64,000 bases of DNA, taken from positions 46,902,079 through 46,966,078 of the forward strand of contig CM049309.1 of the NCBI GenBank assembly GCA_026874595.1, in the 5' to 3' direction. The stretch comes from Sipunculus nudus. Lineage: Eukaryota; Annelida; Sipuncula; Golfingiida; Sipunculidae. A program made the translations under genes and the position numbers. The number at the start of each line of letters is the position of its first letter. The first letter of the stretch is position 1. A model generated the notes under the pieces. That model was not told the DNA's origin and ran no database searches. It saw nothing but the letters and a program-made list of their open reading frames with translations. Shown piece after piece: positions 27,401 to 42,400 of this stretch.

Positions 27401-30400
27401 TTTGGAGATACTGGTAACAATCCATAACAAAGTGAATATATATACCTCATCAGGCAAGGCTACTATAGGAATTTCACTGGTTGCAAGTAGCAGGATTGGA
27501 CAGCCTGGTTCCAAGTCTTGTAATAATGTTGTAAAGGTAGCTCTCACTGTTTCACCTATCACATCCCACAACTGACCCAAATGTGGGACATATATGATGC
27601 TTGGACTGGTCCGCCTTGCTTCTCTGAAAACCTGTAAGCAACCAAATATTCCAAAGTTTCCAAAAGGATAAAGAGCATTTTCATTTCACAGTTCCATATG
27701 TATGTGCATCTGAATCGTGCCACTGATAAACATTCCAGTATTTTTTCAAATTAAATTTCTTTATAAACTTAATTTCTAGAAAGAAATATTCAAAGCCAAA
27801 ATTTGATACAAAGACAAATTTGTTTGTTTAAAATTTATAACTTTACACTTTCATCTAATAAGAATATTTTACCAGGTCACCATGCAGAGCATACATCCAA
27901 CACATGGTGTCTAGGTGACAGCAAGAGCACTTGACCTGTATGTTTTGGCACATGGTTATAAGGAGACCTCCCAGGTTCCAGAGGTTCTATCATGAGGCCT
28001 TTTATACTAATATCTCAAGATTTTTGGACAAAATTTTTATTTCTTGCATGGAAAACCTTTAGGAAAACAGGTTCCTGTTATAAGTCTTGCTATTAGTGTA
28101 AGTATTTACTGAAACAGTGAAATTTCAAGTATATGTATTGAATGAAAAAGCAGAATTTCTAAAACTTACCTGTGCACATGATTCTTCAGGTGTGCTAGAG
28201 CTCACTGCATACAGTGATGGCAAGTCAAGACGGTGTACTGGCATGTTTTCTAGAGAATGTAAAACGGCAGGAGCGAGATGGCTGGACTGTCCCTGGTGCT
28301 GCTTTCCTGCTATCAGCAGTTTTGGTCGATGTGTCCACGGGCGTTCTGTGGCAGAGCTGCAGGAGAAAAAATGATAATTTAATATAAAGGCATTCCTGGT
28401 GACTGCTGTATAAAAAGTGCATAATCTTGATTTGGTATCTGGTCGTATCATGGATGCCTGTATAAATTTTGTGTGATAAGAGCGTCACAGATCCTGAAAA
28501 CGCTGATAAAGAAATATCCTGTAATTCAATGCTCATCTCCATTAATTTAACAGATGTTCAATTAAACTGAAATAACCAATTACCTAGGATTTAAGTGCTT
28601 TGGTGCCATATATATTTTTGATAGAGAATCAGCCATCACAACTACTGAAATTAAATAACAGTTCAAATCATACATTAGAAAAACGATGACTAACTGAAGA
28701 CCATTAAACATAAATTTAATATGTAGAAAAATAAAATCAGAACATATCATGACTGTCCTTCCAATTCTTTGATTAATTCAAAAAGGTTTCCACAATCATT
28801 CAAAGGATTCTCCCTCCTTGGTTGACCAGTGAAAATAACTGACTAAGCTCTCCTTCACCAAATAATTGACAATAAGTACACTTTTATGAATCTCCATGAA
28901 ATATTTGCTTTAACTGGCCGTACAAATAAGCTGTCCAAATTTCATGAACTGCCACATTTCCAGTAAATTAAAAATAGATTTTGTGTGTTCTCCGATCGCT
29001 ATGATCAGTAGCATGTTATCTTATGTTTACTCCCTAAAACATTGTTGCTTAAAACACACAGGTCATGAATGACCTGACCTACCTGGCAAAGGTGAGGTAG
29101 GGCTGTTGGGGGGCTGCTGGGTTCACATTTAATTTCTTCTGACCTTGTCCCTGAGGGTTTTCATATATACTTGGGCCTGTGTCATCATCATCACTGTAGA
29201 GATCTAAGTCAGCCTCTGTGGCAGCCACTGCATTGGAACTGTCTGACACTGCATTAAAATAACACATCTCAAATTTATACAATGATTATAATATTGAAGA
29301 AGTTTTGTAGTAAAGAACACACAAAAATTAATAAGCTTGAAATAGAGCAAAGACAATTCTCTTGCACATTACATCTTTAGTTATTTCCCATAATGTCCTT
29401 CTACTAGCAAAAGGTCAATATGCTCTTTTTTTCTTGTATTCATACTGGGTGTGACACTTGTCAGTGATATCTTTGTGTTCTTTATTAAAATGTAAAATAC
29501 TGCCACCTTCTTCTCAGAAGTCCAAGCTGTGCTTTTCAATTAAACAAATATAACTTACATTATATCATATACAATTTTTGATTGTGATATGAACTTAAAC
29601 AAGAAACTCTCATCTGTGTTTTCCAATCCCATTGTGTATGCCATTTAATTTTTTTCTTGTTTAAAACAATTCTCCCAATCACATGAAATGCCACACAATA
29701 CTTCCTTTGAGATGTTTCTACGAATATGTCTCCTACCTGGTGCATCTAAGCTTGACAGAGATGCAAGAGCAGGGGGGAATGTCTGTTGCAGTATCTGCAA
29801 AGCCTGCTTCAGCTGAGCTTCCAGCAGAGTCTTAATGGACCGAGAAAGTGCTCTGCCTGGAGAAACCACCGACCGCTGGGCAGTCGGTACCAGGTTCTGC
29901 ATTCCACGGTGGAAGTCTCGACTGCTGACATTTATAGACTGAACATCTAATTGCAGTTTCTCTGCAGAAGTGTAAATCTGTGGATATCTTCGTCTTAAAG
30001 CATGCAGTGCTGCTTCTGTACACAATGCCTTCAAGTCTGCCCCACAGTAACCTAAAGAAATAAAAGGAGTACATGCAAATAACTATTGGTTAAAACATCT
30101 ATTAAAGCAACCATATCTTGTCAGCTGGAAGGCTGATCAATACATTAAACTGACTAACTGAGTAGGGTCTGGTTTTCAATCTAGAAAATTGAACTACAAA
30201 AAAAGGATTTGAAAATAACAAGATAAAGCTGCATTTTCATGCAAATTCATAAAGCTCCCGATGGTCACATAATTTCAGGAAATCATATCAAGATACACTT
30301 CAAACCACATTTTGATGTTTAGTCATTGTTGAATATGCATAAGTGCTAATAAATTGCACAAAAATGGGTAACGGCCAACCAAAAGTTGATCAGATTGAAA

Positions 30401-33400
30401 GATTCTTGACCTATTCAAGGTCAAGGACACTCTCCTAGTAAAGGTCATGACCTCATTTTAAATAGGCGTCGTCCTCTTACCCATATCTATACATATACCA
30501 AGTTTGGTAAAGTTCCGTGAAATATTTTTTGGGTTATCGCGCCAACAAGATTTATATGCGGCGGCGGCGGGACCGGTATGAAAACATAGTATCCCCCGAC
30601 TTTGTCTGGGGATACAATAAGTTCCCTTACTGGGCGCTTAATTATAAGTATGGAACAACTAAATATTATTTTAGTATTTTAACATATATTGCTGAATAAA
30701 CTGTTAATACTAACCACAAAAAAAAAAAAATATTATCAGAACACCTGTGCCTAGGTTTCACCAAGATAAGAACCACTTACCTACACACTTTTCAGCAAGC
30801 TCACTCAAGAAAGCATCAGATGGTTTTGGGTTCCACTGCTTTGTGTGAATCTGAAGAATCTGCCTCCTGGCCTGTATAACACAGAAAATGAATGTTGACT
30901 TGAACAAAATATATAAGGATTCCATTTGATCAGTTGATTTATGTAACAAAACAAATTGTGTAACTTGATTTTTTTCTAAATGTACTCACAACATATTCCA
31001 TCTAGAGCTTCCGTTATTTCTATAAGGGTCTTTTTTTGGAGGACTATGAATTTTCCAAACTAACCTTGTTCACTAATGCATTCTATTCCTTCATTTAAAC
31101 CACTGCATTGTTTAGCCAGGTTTTCCAGGTTTCAACACCTAGCACTAGGGCATTTCCACGATTTGAGGGACAAAGTTGAAAAAAATTAAATGTGTTATAA
31201 TGAGAAAAGTTGTAATTTTGATGATAGCATGTGTCTTGAAGTTTCCGGAATATTATCAATAAATGTGGTTTCTCTCTAAAATCTTTCACTGTCATACAGT
31301 ATATGTGACATAAGTGTAAACTGCTATTTTTGGGCCATAAAAGCACAAATGTATCCTGATTATATCTCCTGTTAATTAAATATATTTTAAAGGCTGGCAT
31401 ACTGCAGGCATAATATGAAAAAATGACTTTACATTGTGCAATGGTTAAAATTTCCTTCTCTCATTTAAATTTTTATTAACCCTCTCCTTATCATGAGCCG
31501 AAGATGTAACGCGAGTCACAAAAACAGTGAATTTTCGCTCTATACTTTCTGTAAGTTACAAGTTAAGGAGGCTGGTTAAAAGTTTCCTCCAGACTTTTAT
31601 ATCTCACTTGATGGTACCAATCATTTAAATGTCACAGCTCCTTTTGGTGTGATACAGCAAACTAAACACTGGTAACGCGAGTCACATGTAACGCGAGTCA
31701 CAAAGGATGGGGTAATGTAACGCGAGTCACGCTAAAATTAAGCTTGTGCATAACAGGGTAAGCTATCATTTTCATTCTAAAATAAGTTCCTGTAACAGAT
31801 ATACGTCTGACTTTCAAAGAGAACAACACCTTGGTCCAGTCTTTTTATTATGATCCATTTAATTTGATATGATTAATTTAGCTTTTCTCATATATTATTA
31901 ATGAGTCATTGACTCACTGCATAGGGGCAACACCTACACATCAATACAGTAATGCTCTTGATTTCCGGTTAAAAAATTCAATTCCAAGTTTTGCAACTGA
32001 AATCTGAAATCACAATGCATAATATATTAGAAATTTAGGTTCGATCACTATTTTAATCTGGCCTAGGCAGATTTTAAACTCGCCTAAGTGATATCAGGCG
32101 GATTTTAAACTCGCCTGGATGTGACCAGACAGATTTTAAACTCGCCTAGACGAGATTAAAATCCTGGCCTGCTCCATGATGGATTTTAATCTCGCCTAGG
32201 CCAGATTGGGATTGTGATCTCGTCTAGGCAAGTTTAAAATCCGTCTAGGCGAAATCACAATCGCAATCTCGTCTAGGCGAATTTAAAATCCGCCTGGATT
32301 TCAATCTCGTCTCTGACATATATATATATATCAGCATTTGAAAATCTATGAGGAAATGTTGTTTTTTATCAATATTAGAAGCATTTGGTTAGGTAGGAGA
32401 ACTTTTGGACATCTAACTGTATTTACAGTATACATGTAGAATTTTGGATTCATACGTCCAACAGTTTCAAAACATGCTTTGATAATGGATGTCCGGCCGG
32501 CTGGACAACACTATAGCTCCTATGACTTAAGGTCAGCTGAACTAGAAAAGCTTTGTCAGAAATATGATAAAATTTTTAGATTGTTATTTTTTACCAGAAA
32601 CATGTGTTTTATATAAATATGTGGAAAACTGACATGTAACAGTGGTATATGGATTCTGATATACATGAATATGTCTGGTTATTTCCTTTTAAAATAACAT
32701 AATGTACTAACATCTTAATAACAGGGTGAATCCAGCCCGGTGTAACTGAAAACACATGGAGAAGTGCAGGTCTTATATATATATTTATATTTACAATAAA
32801 ATATTAATAGCCTTTTACATGAACATTTAAGGTGTATATCCAGTGATGTCACACCGAAGATGCTACTAATGCATTTGATCATTACCTACACTGTATCTCA
32901 GTAAGGGACTGGTGCTATATAGATTATGATGAAATTGTGTATCCAGGAGAGGTTAAACATATGAAGTCTGAGGAATACCAAGAGTCTGTGATGGTGCCAA
33001 CTGGTTAAAACTGAAATGGCAAACAAATCTAGATGACATCTTTCATTTAAAACAAAAACTAAAAAAGCCTTTGAGACCACAATTCACTGTAAATAACTGT
33101 GGCCACTTCAACTTTGAGGATTTTTAAATATAGCCAGTTGCAACACCAGCTGTTCCATTAAGAACAAATTATATTGTTTGGCAGAGAGTCTTTCTTCATT
33201 TTTTTATTGCAAAACCTAACATGTATTTTTATTAATTTGTGTAAAATAACATTATTTTCTGTGTTTGACTAGTAAAATTGTCTTTTTGTACCCTGTGTAC
33301 ATCATTTAACATTATTTCATAAGTAGTGATTGCTGATATCTCATAATATCTCTAAACAATTTCACAAGTTATTTGTCAATTAATAAATCAGTGATGATAA

Positions 33401-36400
33401 CATGATAATGAAATATCTAAAAAAGGTGTTCTCACCGCATCTATTTCATATCTCTTCAACTAAGTCAGCTCTAAGCATGAATTTTGAATAAAGTAGATGT
33501 GTTATTGGTAAGGAAAGTTTGAATTACCACTTACAGCTTGATAAATCAGTATTTAACAAGGGACCTATGGGTCACGACCCTCAGCTTTTATATATGATAA
33601 AAAAATATTATTTAGAAATGAGGCACATGCTGGTTTTGTGTGGTAATAAATATAAGCTGTATTATGAGTTGTTGTTGTTTAGCTTATGTATGATTTTGAT
33701 AGTACCTTTGGAGACAGGGAAGAGGATTGATTTCTAGATTAATATTATCAACTGCATCTTTGTCTATCATTAATTTCCTTCATATGATCCCTAATGATTA
33801 GTAATGAATAATATGATTTATTTCTTTATTATTAAAATTGAACTGAAAAATGCCATAGGTGACTGCATGGTGTTATTTGGAATATGTGACATTCTACCCA
33901 TCGATACAAGATTCTTATATCATCAGTAACTGCAAGTTAATTTCCTGTTATTATAAACTAACAAATTCCTTTTCTATTTTTCATTAATTTGTTATTAAAC
34001 ACCAATAAAAATTTATTAATTTATTGTTTATTGTTATGTTGTTGGTTAAAACTACTAGATGAGTTGGGTTGGACACCTGGATCAACTGTGGCTGGCCATC
34101 AGCTGCCTGGATTCTCGCCTCAAGCATGCATAATTTGATGAAAGGTCAACAAGGTCAACATACAGGTGACTCAAGAGGGGCTGGAGAGAGCCAAAGTCTG
34201 ACAGGGTCTCATAAAAAACATTAATAAAAGCTACAATATTTGGCAAATTTCTTTCAGCTTTCTAAACTAAAAAGCTGAAATCCTTATGTGTGCATGATAT
34301 GAAAATTATATCAACAGTGCTCACGGGAAACAAACGTGCCATGGTCACAGTTGGGCAAAATTTAAGGTACTAATTTTATATTTATACTAATAACTTATAA
34401 AATTTGAAAAATTCAGAACTAATTTTGGGTATTCAATTGAATCTTGATTAAATAATGTTACATCCCTGACAAAAAAGATCTCTAGCTTCAGCAATGCCCT
34501 TGTTAAGGGAGTAAATATATTTCTTGATTTTTTACGAAGTGCATTATGTTTGGGCCCATAACTTAAAAAAAATACACAATACTGACATCAATTCTGGCAT
34601 GTGCATAGTGAATGTATAGAAAAATATGTATATTATATATGATCAAAGTCAGATCAGTGGTTTTGATATTAGGCAGTCTTAAAGTGTAACATTGGGTTTT
34701 TAATGGAAAAATTAAGTTTTTCATTGATATCTCGAAGGAATTAAGTCCTAGTGACCAAATTCTTGGCATGGTAAGGGATTTTGGAGAAATCTAACTGTAT
34801 GCCAAATTTAAGGAACTTAGAGCTGAAGCTCGGGAGCTGAGCTCTAGCAAACTGCATAACACTAGCAATATGTGACATGGTGCTTGAAAACTTGAATAAA
34901 ATCTACAGTTTTTGATCAACTGGTTTCAAATTTTTGGTGTTAACAGTTGAAATGCTAACAAAAACATGCTGTGAAAATTAAATCCACAGCAGTAACAGCA
35001 AAAAAACGTGCCATGGTCAAAGTTGGGCAAAATTTAAGGTACCAATTTTTTATTTTTGCTAATATTTTTAAAAATTTAAAAGATTTTGATCTAATTTTGG
35101 GTATACAATTTAATTTTGATTAATAAAAGTAATATTACTGGAAAAAAAGTGCTTAGCTTTAACAAGTATTGTGTTAAGTGATAAAATTTCTTTCCTGATT
35201 ATTTAAAAAATGCATTATGTTTGGGCCCATAACTTTTTTAAATTAAATAATACAGACCTAATTTCTGGCATGTACATAGGAATTATATAGAGGATTATTT
35301 ATAGGAAATATGAGGAAAAACAGATGAGTGGTTTTGATATTAGGCAGTCCTGAAGTGTGAAAATAGGTTTTTAATAAAAAATTAAGGTTTTTCCTTAATT
35401 TCTTAAAGGAATGAAGTCGCAAAGACCCAGTTTTCGGCTTGGGAGGAGATCTTGGGGACATCTAACATTATGCTGAATTTTGGATTCCTAGGTCTTACGG
35501 TTTCAAAACGTGCCACATCTACGGACGGACGGACGGACGACGGACAATGGACCACGACTATAGCTCAGATGACTAATAGTCAGCTGAGCTAATAATAAAC
35601 CATGTTAAATTGTTTACAATAATTATTGTTTTCATCTTTTCAAAAATTCACCTGGCTGGCGTCATAAATAAGTTTGGTACCTTTAGTAGTTGAATATTGA
35701 AACTGGAGATAGAGAAAGGACACTCTGTAATGTGAGTCACAGTAACATGAGTCACACACATTGAGAAATTTTTCTATAGAATTAAGCAAACAGCTGATTA
35801 CAATCTTATATGTTCTTGCAGCTTGATATGTGACAATATCAACTAGACAAGTCATCTTTTTTTATTGTTCATTATCTGAGGAGAAATTGAAACAGAAAAG
35901 ATGTGGAAATAACAGATGTCCCTAGACTGTAACGCAAGTCACACTTTTAGCTGTTTATGTTAAATTTATATGTTTTATCAAAACATCTGTTTGGCTTTTA
36001 TTTTTCATGGTCCATCTCAGTAGCTGTCACCTTATAAAAGATTATTTACTTAAATGAATTACACTAAGTTTAATAGCACAATAAACATCGGGTTCTAAGT
36101 AAAAATGTAACGCGAGTCACAGTGGAAATGCCCACTAGCACATGGCAGAAAAATCACATCAAATGGGAGTGAGATTTAGCATTTTTTATCTGACTCAAAA
36201 TTTTAAACCCATTACAACCCATTCTCATTGGTCTGATTACAATTCTCGGCCCTGCATAGGAACATTTAAATTTTAACTAGAATATAGGTAGTTGACAAGC
36301 GACTATGTTTCCACCATATCACTGAGGCATGGGTAAAGTAAGGCATGGAATTTTCCTGACATGACATGACTCAAAATTTGTGGCATCAGTGATGCCAATT

Positions 36401-39400
36401 AAACTTCTCAAATATGTGCAATTTTCACCTAAAATAGATCTACAGATGGATACACCTTGAAAGATTTCAGGCCGAGACACCAATCCACTACTGAGAAAAA
36501 GTGCATCTAAAAACAACAGCAGATGGTGCGAACTGTCTGGTCTACAAAGCTATCCAAGATGGCCAAAATTTCAGGCTGATACATCCATCGACTCCTGAGT
36601 GATATTTTACCCAAGGCAAACAAACAGACAGATGGATGCCACACAAAAACAATTGCAGATGGCGGCAATACCAGTCTTGAAAACAAGATGGAGGTATCCA
36701 AGCTCTATGGACGTGCACAAATTCAGGCTAATAGGGCAAATCACTCATGAGAAAAGGGCATTAATTTATACTATGAAAACAGGAAGGTCGGTGGCACCAC
36801 CCATCTGTCCTACAAGAAAACTCTGCAAGATGGATAAACATGTCAAATTTCAGACCAATACCTTGAACCACTCCTGATATATGAGCAATATTCACCAAGG
36901 CAAACATATGGATGGACAACAACAAAAAAAAGATTGCAGATGGCACCACCAGTCTTGAATATTAAGATGGAGGTATCTGAGGTCTATGGACATGCACAAT
37001 TTCAGCCCAATACGTTGAACCAATCACTAAGATGAACAGATGAAAACCGCATGGATGGACGCTACGCGAAAATAATGTAGGTGGCACCAGTAGTCTTGAG
37101 TATGAGATGCAGAGGTCCAAGATCTATGGACATGCAAAATATCAGTTCAATACAGTGAACCACTCCTGAAATATGGGCTGTTATAAAAAAAAGACACCCC
37201 CCATTCATACTGCAGAATAAGGACTTAGTTGGTGCCATTAGTCTTGTTAGGTACAACAAGATAGGTGAGTGAATAATGCCATATTTATCATTTTAATACC
37301 TTCAGAGAGTCAGTGCTATTCATCATCTTATAATATTTCCACTGATCATCCACATTTTCATTGACAAAAAATGAATGTCATGAGGAAACTGATTTATGAA
37401 TCACCAGACACTTGATATCATTTCTGATAAAACTGTTAAATATCTCAATGGATATGTCTACCTTTCAAAACCAAGCATATTCAAGGTGTGCTGGAACTGT
37501 ATGCTACATTACTGATTGTTAATACTATGGTAACTATAATTAAAACCAGTGAACAGATTACAGAAAACTGAATGAGCCTTCTTTTAGATGTATAACATTT
37601 GGAACTTAAGTCTTACCTCTACAGTTGGCAACGGGAAAAGGAATTCTCTATCAAATCGCCCTGGCCTTCTCAATGCTGGATCAATTGAATCTAGTCTGTT
37701 TGTGGCCCCAATAACAACAATCTCCCCTCTGTTATCAAGTCCATCCATTAAGGCCAGGAGGGTAGATACAATGGAACTATGGATCTGGTCCTGCCGACTT
37801 GAACGCACAGGGGCAAGCCCGTCTATTTCATCAAAGAATATTATTGATGGTCTCATCTGATAGGCCTGTAAAAGTGAAAACAAAATTTGTTTAAATTTTT
37901 ATGGTATCTATACACTGTTTCTCCCATATAAAAACCTAATTTTGTGTATGTGAAGATCACCATCCCATATGCAATTTTTTTAACATCAGAGATATTTATT
38001 TGATCCAGGAAGCTGATTTTATAAGATATCATTTCCATAAATACTGACTTAAGTTTTGACAAGAGGAATGGTCCTAGACAGAACAAGGGTCTTCTTAGGC
38101 TGCAATCTGTAATAGATTCTATACAATAATGAACATTTTTTTCAATTTAAATGCAAATTAACATACCTTGTCAAATAGAAGGCGGAGCTGTCTTTCACTC
38201 TCTCCTACCCATTTACTCAGACAATCTGCCCCTTTCCTCATGAAAAAGGCAACTCTTCGATCTCCATGACTACATTCATTTGCAAGCGCTCGAGCCACTA
38301 ATGTTTTACCAGTACCTGTAACAGAAACAATACTGAAAGTGTCTGAAGTGCATGTATTCTACATAACTCAAGCAATATATTTCACATTTTCCTTTATTTT
38401 ATAAGAAATTTTAATTTTTAATAAAGTTAGTGATACTAATTGTTATTTTAAATGATATACTATTTTAAGCTGCCTTGAACCCCCTTTTCTGGACCAGTGG
38501 ACCTTTTTTTTAGGATTTCTTTTAAGTCTCCCTATGTTGGACCCTCCACTTTTCAAAATCCTGGATTCGCCTCTGTGACCAAATATCTTTTCTTTTCTAC
38601 AAAATGTTCACCAGTACCTTTAACAATTATGATGCAAACTTACCTGGTGGTCCATAGAAAAGAACTCCCCTGGGAGGGGCAATCTTGAACCTCTCGAACA
38701 CTTCTGGGTAAAGTAATGGAAATACCACCATCTCTTTTAAAGAACGGATATGTTTTCCTAGTCCACCTACACTTTCAAATGTCACCTGTGGGTGAAACGA
38801 AACAGTCATTTAAATGCAAAGACCTCAAGCGGGATTCTTTGGTAAAAGACTATTTGATACAAAATTTCAGTCAAGCAACTGGACATAACTGCTACGATCC
38901 TGAATAAACAAGCATTATTATATAAGTCACCTTGATTATAAATGAGCTGTTCATTGCCCAAAACAGTATGCTACCAAAATCAACCAGTGAAGTGTATCAA
39001 TTAATGTTATTTATGAAAAGAAACACCCATAAAAAACTTCACATGACTAGTATCTATCACAAATTCAAACAAGATAAATAAAAGAACTTTGCACAAGATG
39101 GGAAAGTGTAATAGAGACGAGCTGTTATATAATTTAACCATCTTAAATGAAGAAACAGATCAATACCCACAAGTCACACATCAACATGCCACTGTCAATC
39201 AAGTGATTCATTCTCTTTGTATTTTACGAGATGAATGCTATGAAAGGACTGTTGCAAGGTCTGATAAGTACAAATGCAATATTACAAATAACAAAACTCA
39301 CTGATCTGTCAATGCTCATAGGATCTACATCTGCCAGGCTGGAACCAATCTTTTCTCGGTCTCTAAGGGCACCTTTACTCATATCCTCTGATGTCAAGTT

Positions 39401-42400
39401 CATTGGCAAACACCTGTTTAGGTTTATCAGAGTAAGTATTAACTCAAATACTGGAGAAACGAGATCATATTTGTTATTAGTGACACTAAAACAAACAAGG
39501 GATTGTTCAGGACACGACTGACCCAAGTCAGAGAAAATGTACATACTAGGTGTCCTTATAAGACACAAAATTTTAAATATACATGCATTTGTCCTATGAA
39601 AACCAGTTATCATTATTTAAGCAAGTTATTAATTTTATAAGGCAGGTGGCTCTTAACCTGTCCTTTTTCTTAGAAATCACAAAATTCTTATACTTTTCAT
39701 TACATTTTTTTCCTGTAATCAAATTAAGCTTTGAAACTATGAACTACATTTTTCTCATAAATACTGATAGATCTTGAGAAATTGGTTGAAGCTGACAGTT
39801 CAACAGAGTACTTTTAGTTTGCCTTACACTAGTAATCATTCAGGGCAGTAAATGAGATTTGCATAATTATACACACATGCGGTTTATATTTAAAATCAAT
39901 CTATATCTATTTTAAGTCATACCTGTTTCTAGACCTGGCCATGCTTTTATTCTTGCGACGCTCAAATCGCCTTTCTTCTTCACTAGAATCTTCAGTGCTA
40001 GAAGAACTTGATGTGGAACTACTTCGATTGAATGCTGCTCTCCTGAGACAAACAGCAACCAATAATGATGTGGGTAAATTTATCAAGAATACGGGGTAAA
40101 CAGCATATGTTCCTGCATTACTTTTAACATGGATTATGTTTCTGATCAATGCTGCAAATTTTTTAAACATATCTTAATTATTGCAATCGGCTTCCCACAA
40201 TGAATTCTGATACTATTTAAAGCCAAATCTCTCACAATTTCAAAGAGTGTATCAGTGCGGTTTCCAGAAACATCTCTTCCATATAATAAGATGAAGGCAT
40301 GGTGAGCAGATCATTAAAATTAATTAAAACATCAGTTTAAATACTTGTCCTTAACTGAAAACATGACACGGAAAAAAATGTGTTGCCATAGCATCTCTAG
40401 ACAATTAATCCCACCCCACCTTCAAAAATAGGCTTCCTTTTTCTGAAGCAAATAGATCTCATTCCATAACCCATGTATATGCATTAAATGAAAGAAATCT
40501 GTACTTTATTTTTTTACTTATTCATGCTTACAGTGCTGTCAAGTGGCAATGATGGGGGTATCAAAAGGAGTGAAAACACGAAAAGGACAAAACATGGGGC
40601 CACCTGCCTTCCGCAGAAGACAAAGCTATCCAAGATCTTCAGTCATTTTGATTTTTGGATCAATCCATGCATGCATCCCTTATTGAAATATTAAAGATTT
40701 TGTGATTTCACCAAATATGGAAATATTCAAGGTCAAGGCAACTATCATAGGAAAGGATATGACCTCACTTCTGACATACATCATCAGATAATCCATATCT
40801 ATGTATATGCATGATATGAAAGAAATCTGTCCATAAGATTTTGACTTATAATACTCACAGTACTGTCAAGTGGCAATGATGGTGGTATTTAAAGGCACAA
40901 AAAAGACTAGATGTGTCGGAACAACACAAATCCCACCGCCTGGGGCAAATTAGAAACATTTGTTAAAAGAGGTGTCGTATGGTCAAAAGTAGGTCAACAA
41001 GGGCAAAATGCAAACTCAATCTGTAACGGATCATTATCAAGCAACACACCATAAATCAGGTCAGTATCTGCAGGCATTGTGAAAAAAAGTCCGTACATGT
41101 GCACTTTTTTATGAAATTTTCTATGTTAGAGCACCATCAAACGGTCAAAAGTAGGTCAACTGGGACAAAATGTGAACTCGATCTGTAACTGGTCATTATC
41201 TGCCCACAAACCAAAATCAGGCCAATATCTGCAGGTATTGCGAGAAAAAGTCTGTACATATGTATTTGTCATGAAAATTTCTATTTTTCATGAAATTTTC
41301 TATGTTCAGGAGCCGTAAAACGGTCAAAAATTGGTCAACCGGGATAATCGCAAACTCAATCTGTAACTGGTCTATATCATTCCACAAACCAAAAATCAGG
41401 CCAATATTTACAGGCATTGCGAAAAAAAGTCCATACATGTCTATTTGTCATGAAAATTTCTATTTTTCATGAAATTTTCTAAGTTAAGGAGGCGTAAAAC
41501 GTTCAAAAGTAGGTCAACCGGGATGAAACCCGAACTCGATCTGTAACTGGTCATTATCTGCCCACACACCAAAAATCAGGCCAATTTCTGCAGGCATTGC
41601 CAAAAAAAGTCTGTACATGTGTATTTGTCATGAAAATTTCTATTTTTCATGAAATTTTCTAAGTTTAGAAGCCGTAAAACGGTCAAAAGTAGGTCAACTG
41701 GGACAAAACGTGAACTTGATCTGTAACTGGTCATTATCTGCCTACACAAAAAAAATCAGGCCAATATCTGCCGGCATTGCAAAAAAAAATCCGTACATGG
41801 GTATTTGTCATGAAAATTTCTATTTTTCATGAAATTTTCTAAGTTTAGGAGCCGTAAAACGGTCAAAAGTAGGTCAACCGGGATGAAACCCAAACTCGAT
41901 CTGTAACTGGTCATTATCTGCCCATACACAAAAAATCAGGCCAATATCTGCAGGCATTGAGAAAAAAAGTCCGTACAACTGTTTGATTTTGGAATGACTG
42001 AAGGACGGACATGGGTAAAACTATATGCCCCGGCAACTTTGTAGCGGGGGCATAAAAAGGACAAAAGATGGCACCACCTGTCTTCCACAGAAGACAAAGC
42101 TATCCAAGATCTTTGGTCAATTTGAATTTTGGACCAATCCATGCATGCATCCCTTACTGAAATATTCAAGATTTTGTGTGATTTCACCAAATACGTAATT
42201 TTTAAGGTCAAGGCCACTCTCATAGGAAAGGTTATTAACCAATTTTAAACAGGCTTTGTCTTAGCACATGTCAAGTTTTGTAAAGATCCATGAAATAATT
42301 TATGAGTTATCACATAAACAAGATTTATCTGCTGGAGACCATACTATCCCCAAACTTTGTCTGGGGATACAATAATTGTTTCTGCCAGTGGACCTGCAAG

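Larger units (their letters stand above)
31146..36134. mobile_element. Unclassified DNA element with 12-13 bp inverted ends and directional GTAACGCGAGTCAC motifs
   Basis: The ends are (T)AGGGCATTTCCAC and GTGGAAATGCCCA, flanked by a direct CTAGCAC (31139-31145 and 36135-36141), a 7-bp, possibly 8-bp, target-site duplication. Eight copies of TGTAACGCGAGTCAC or close variants lie at 31505, 31672, 31687, 31716, 35726, 35742, 35929 and 36106, all in the same orientation. A family 4b element (33557-35594) and other repeats sit inside. No transposase was recognised. MULE, Merlin or P-like origin is possible; I cannot decide. Confidence 0.6.

Noticed and set aside
37584-37883. A separate short AAA protein gene
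   Set aside because: It is one exon of the multi-exon ATAD2 gene; its frame joins both neighbouring exons in phase.
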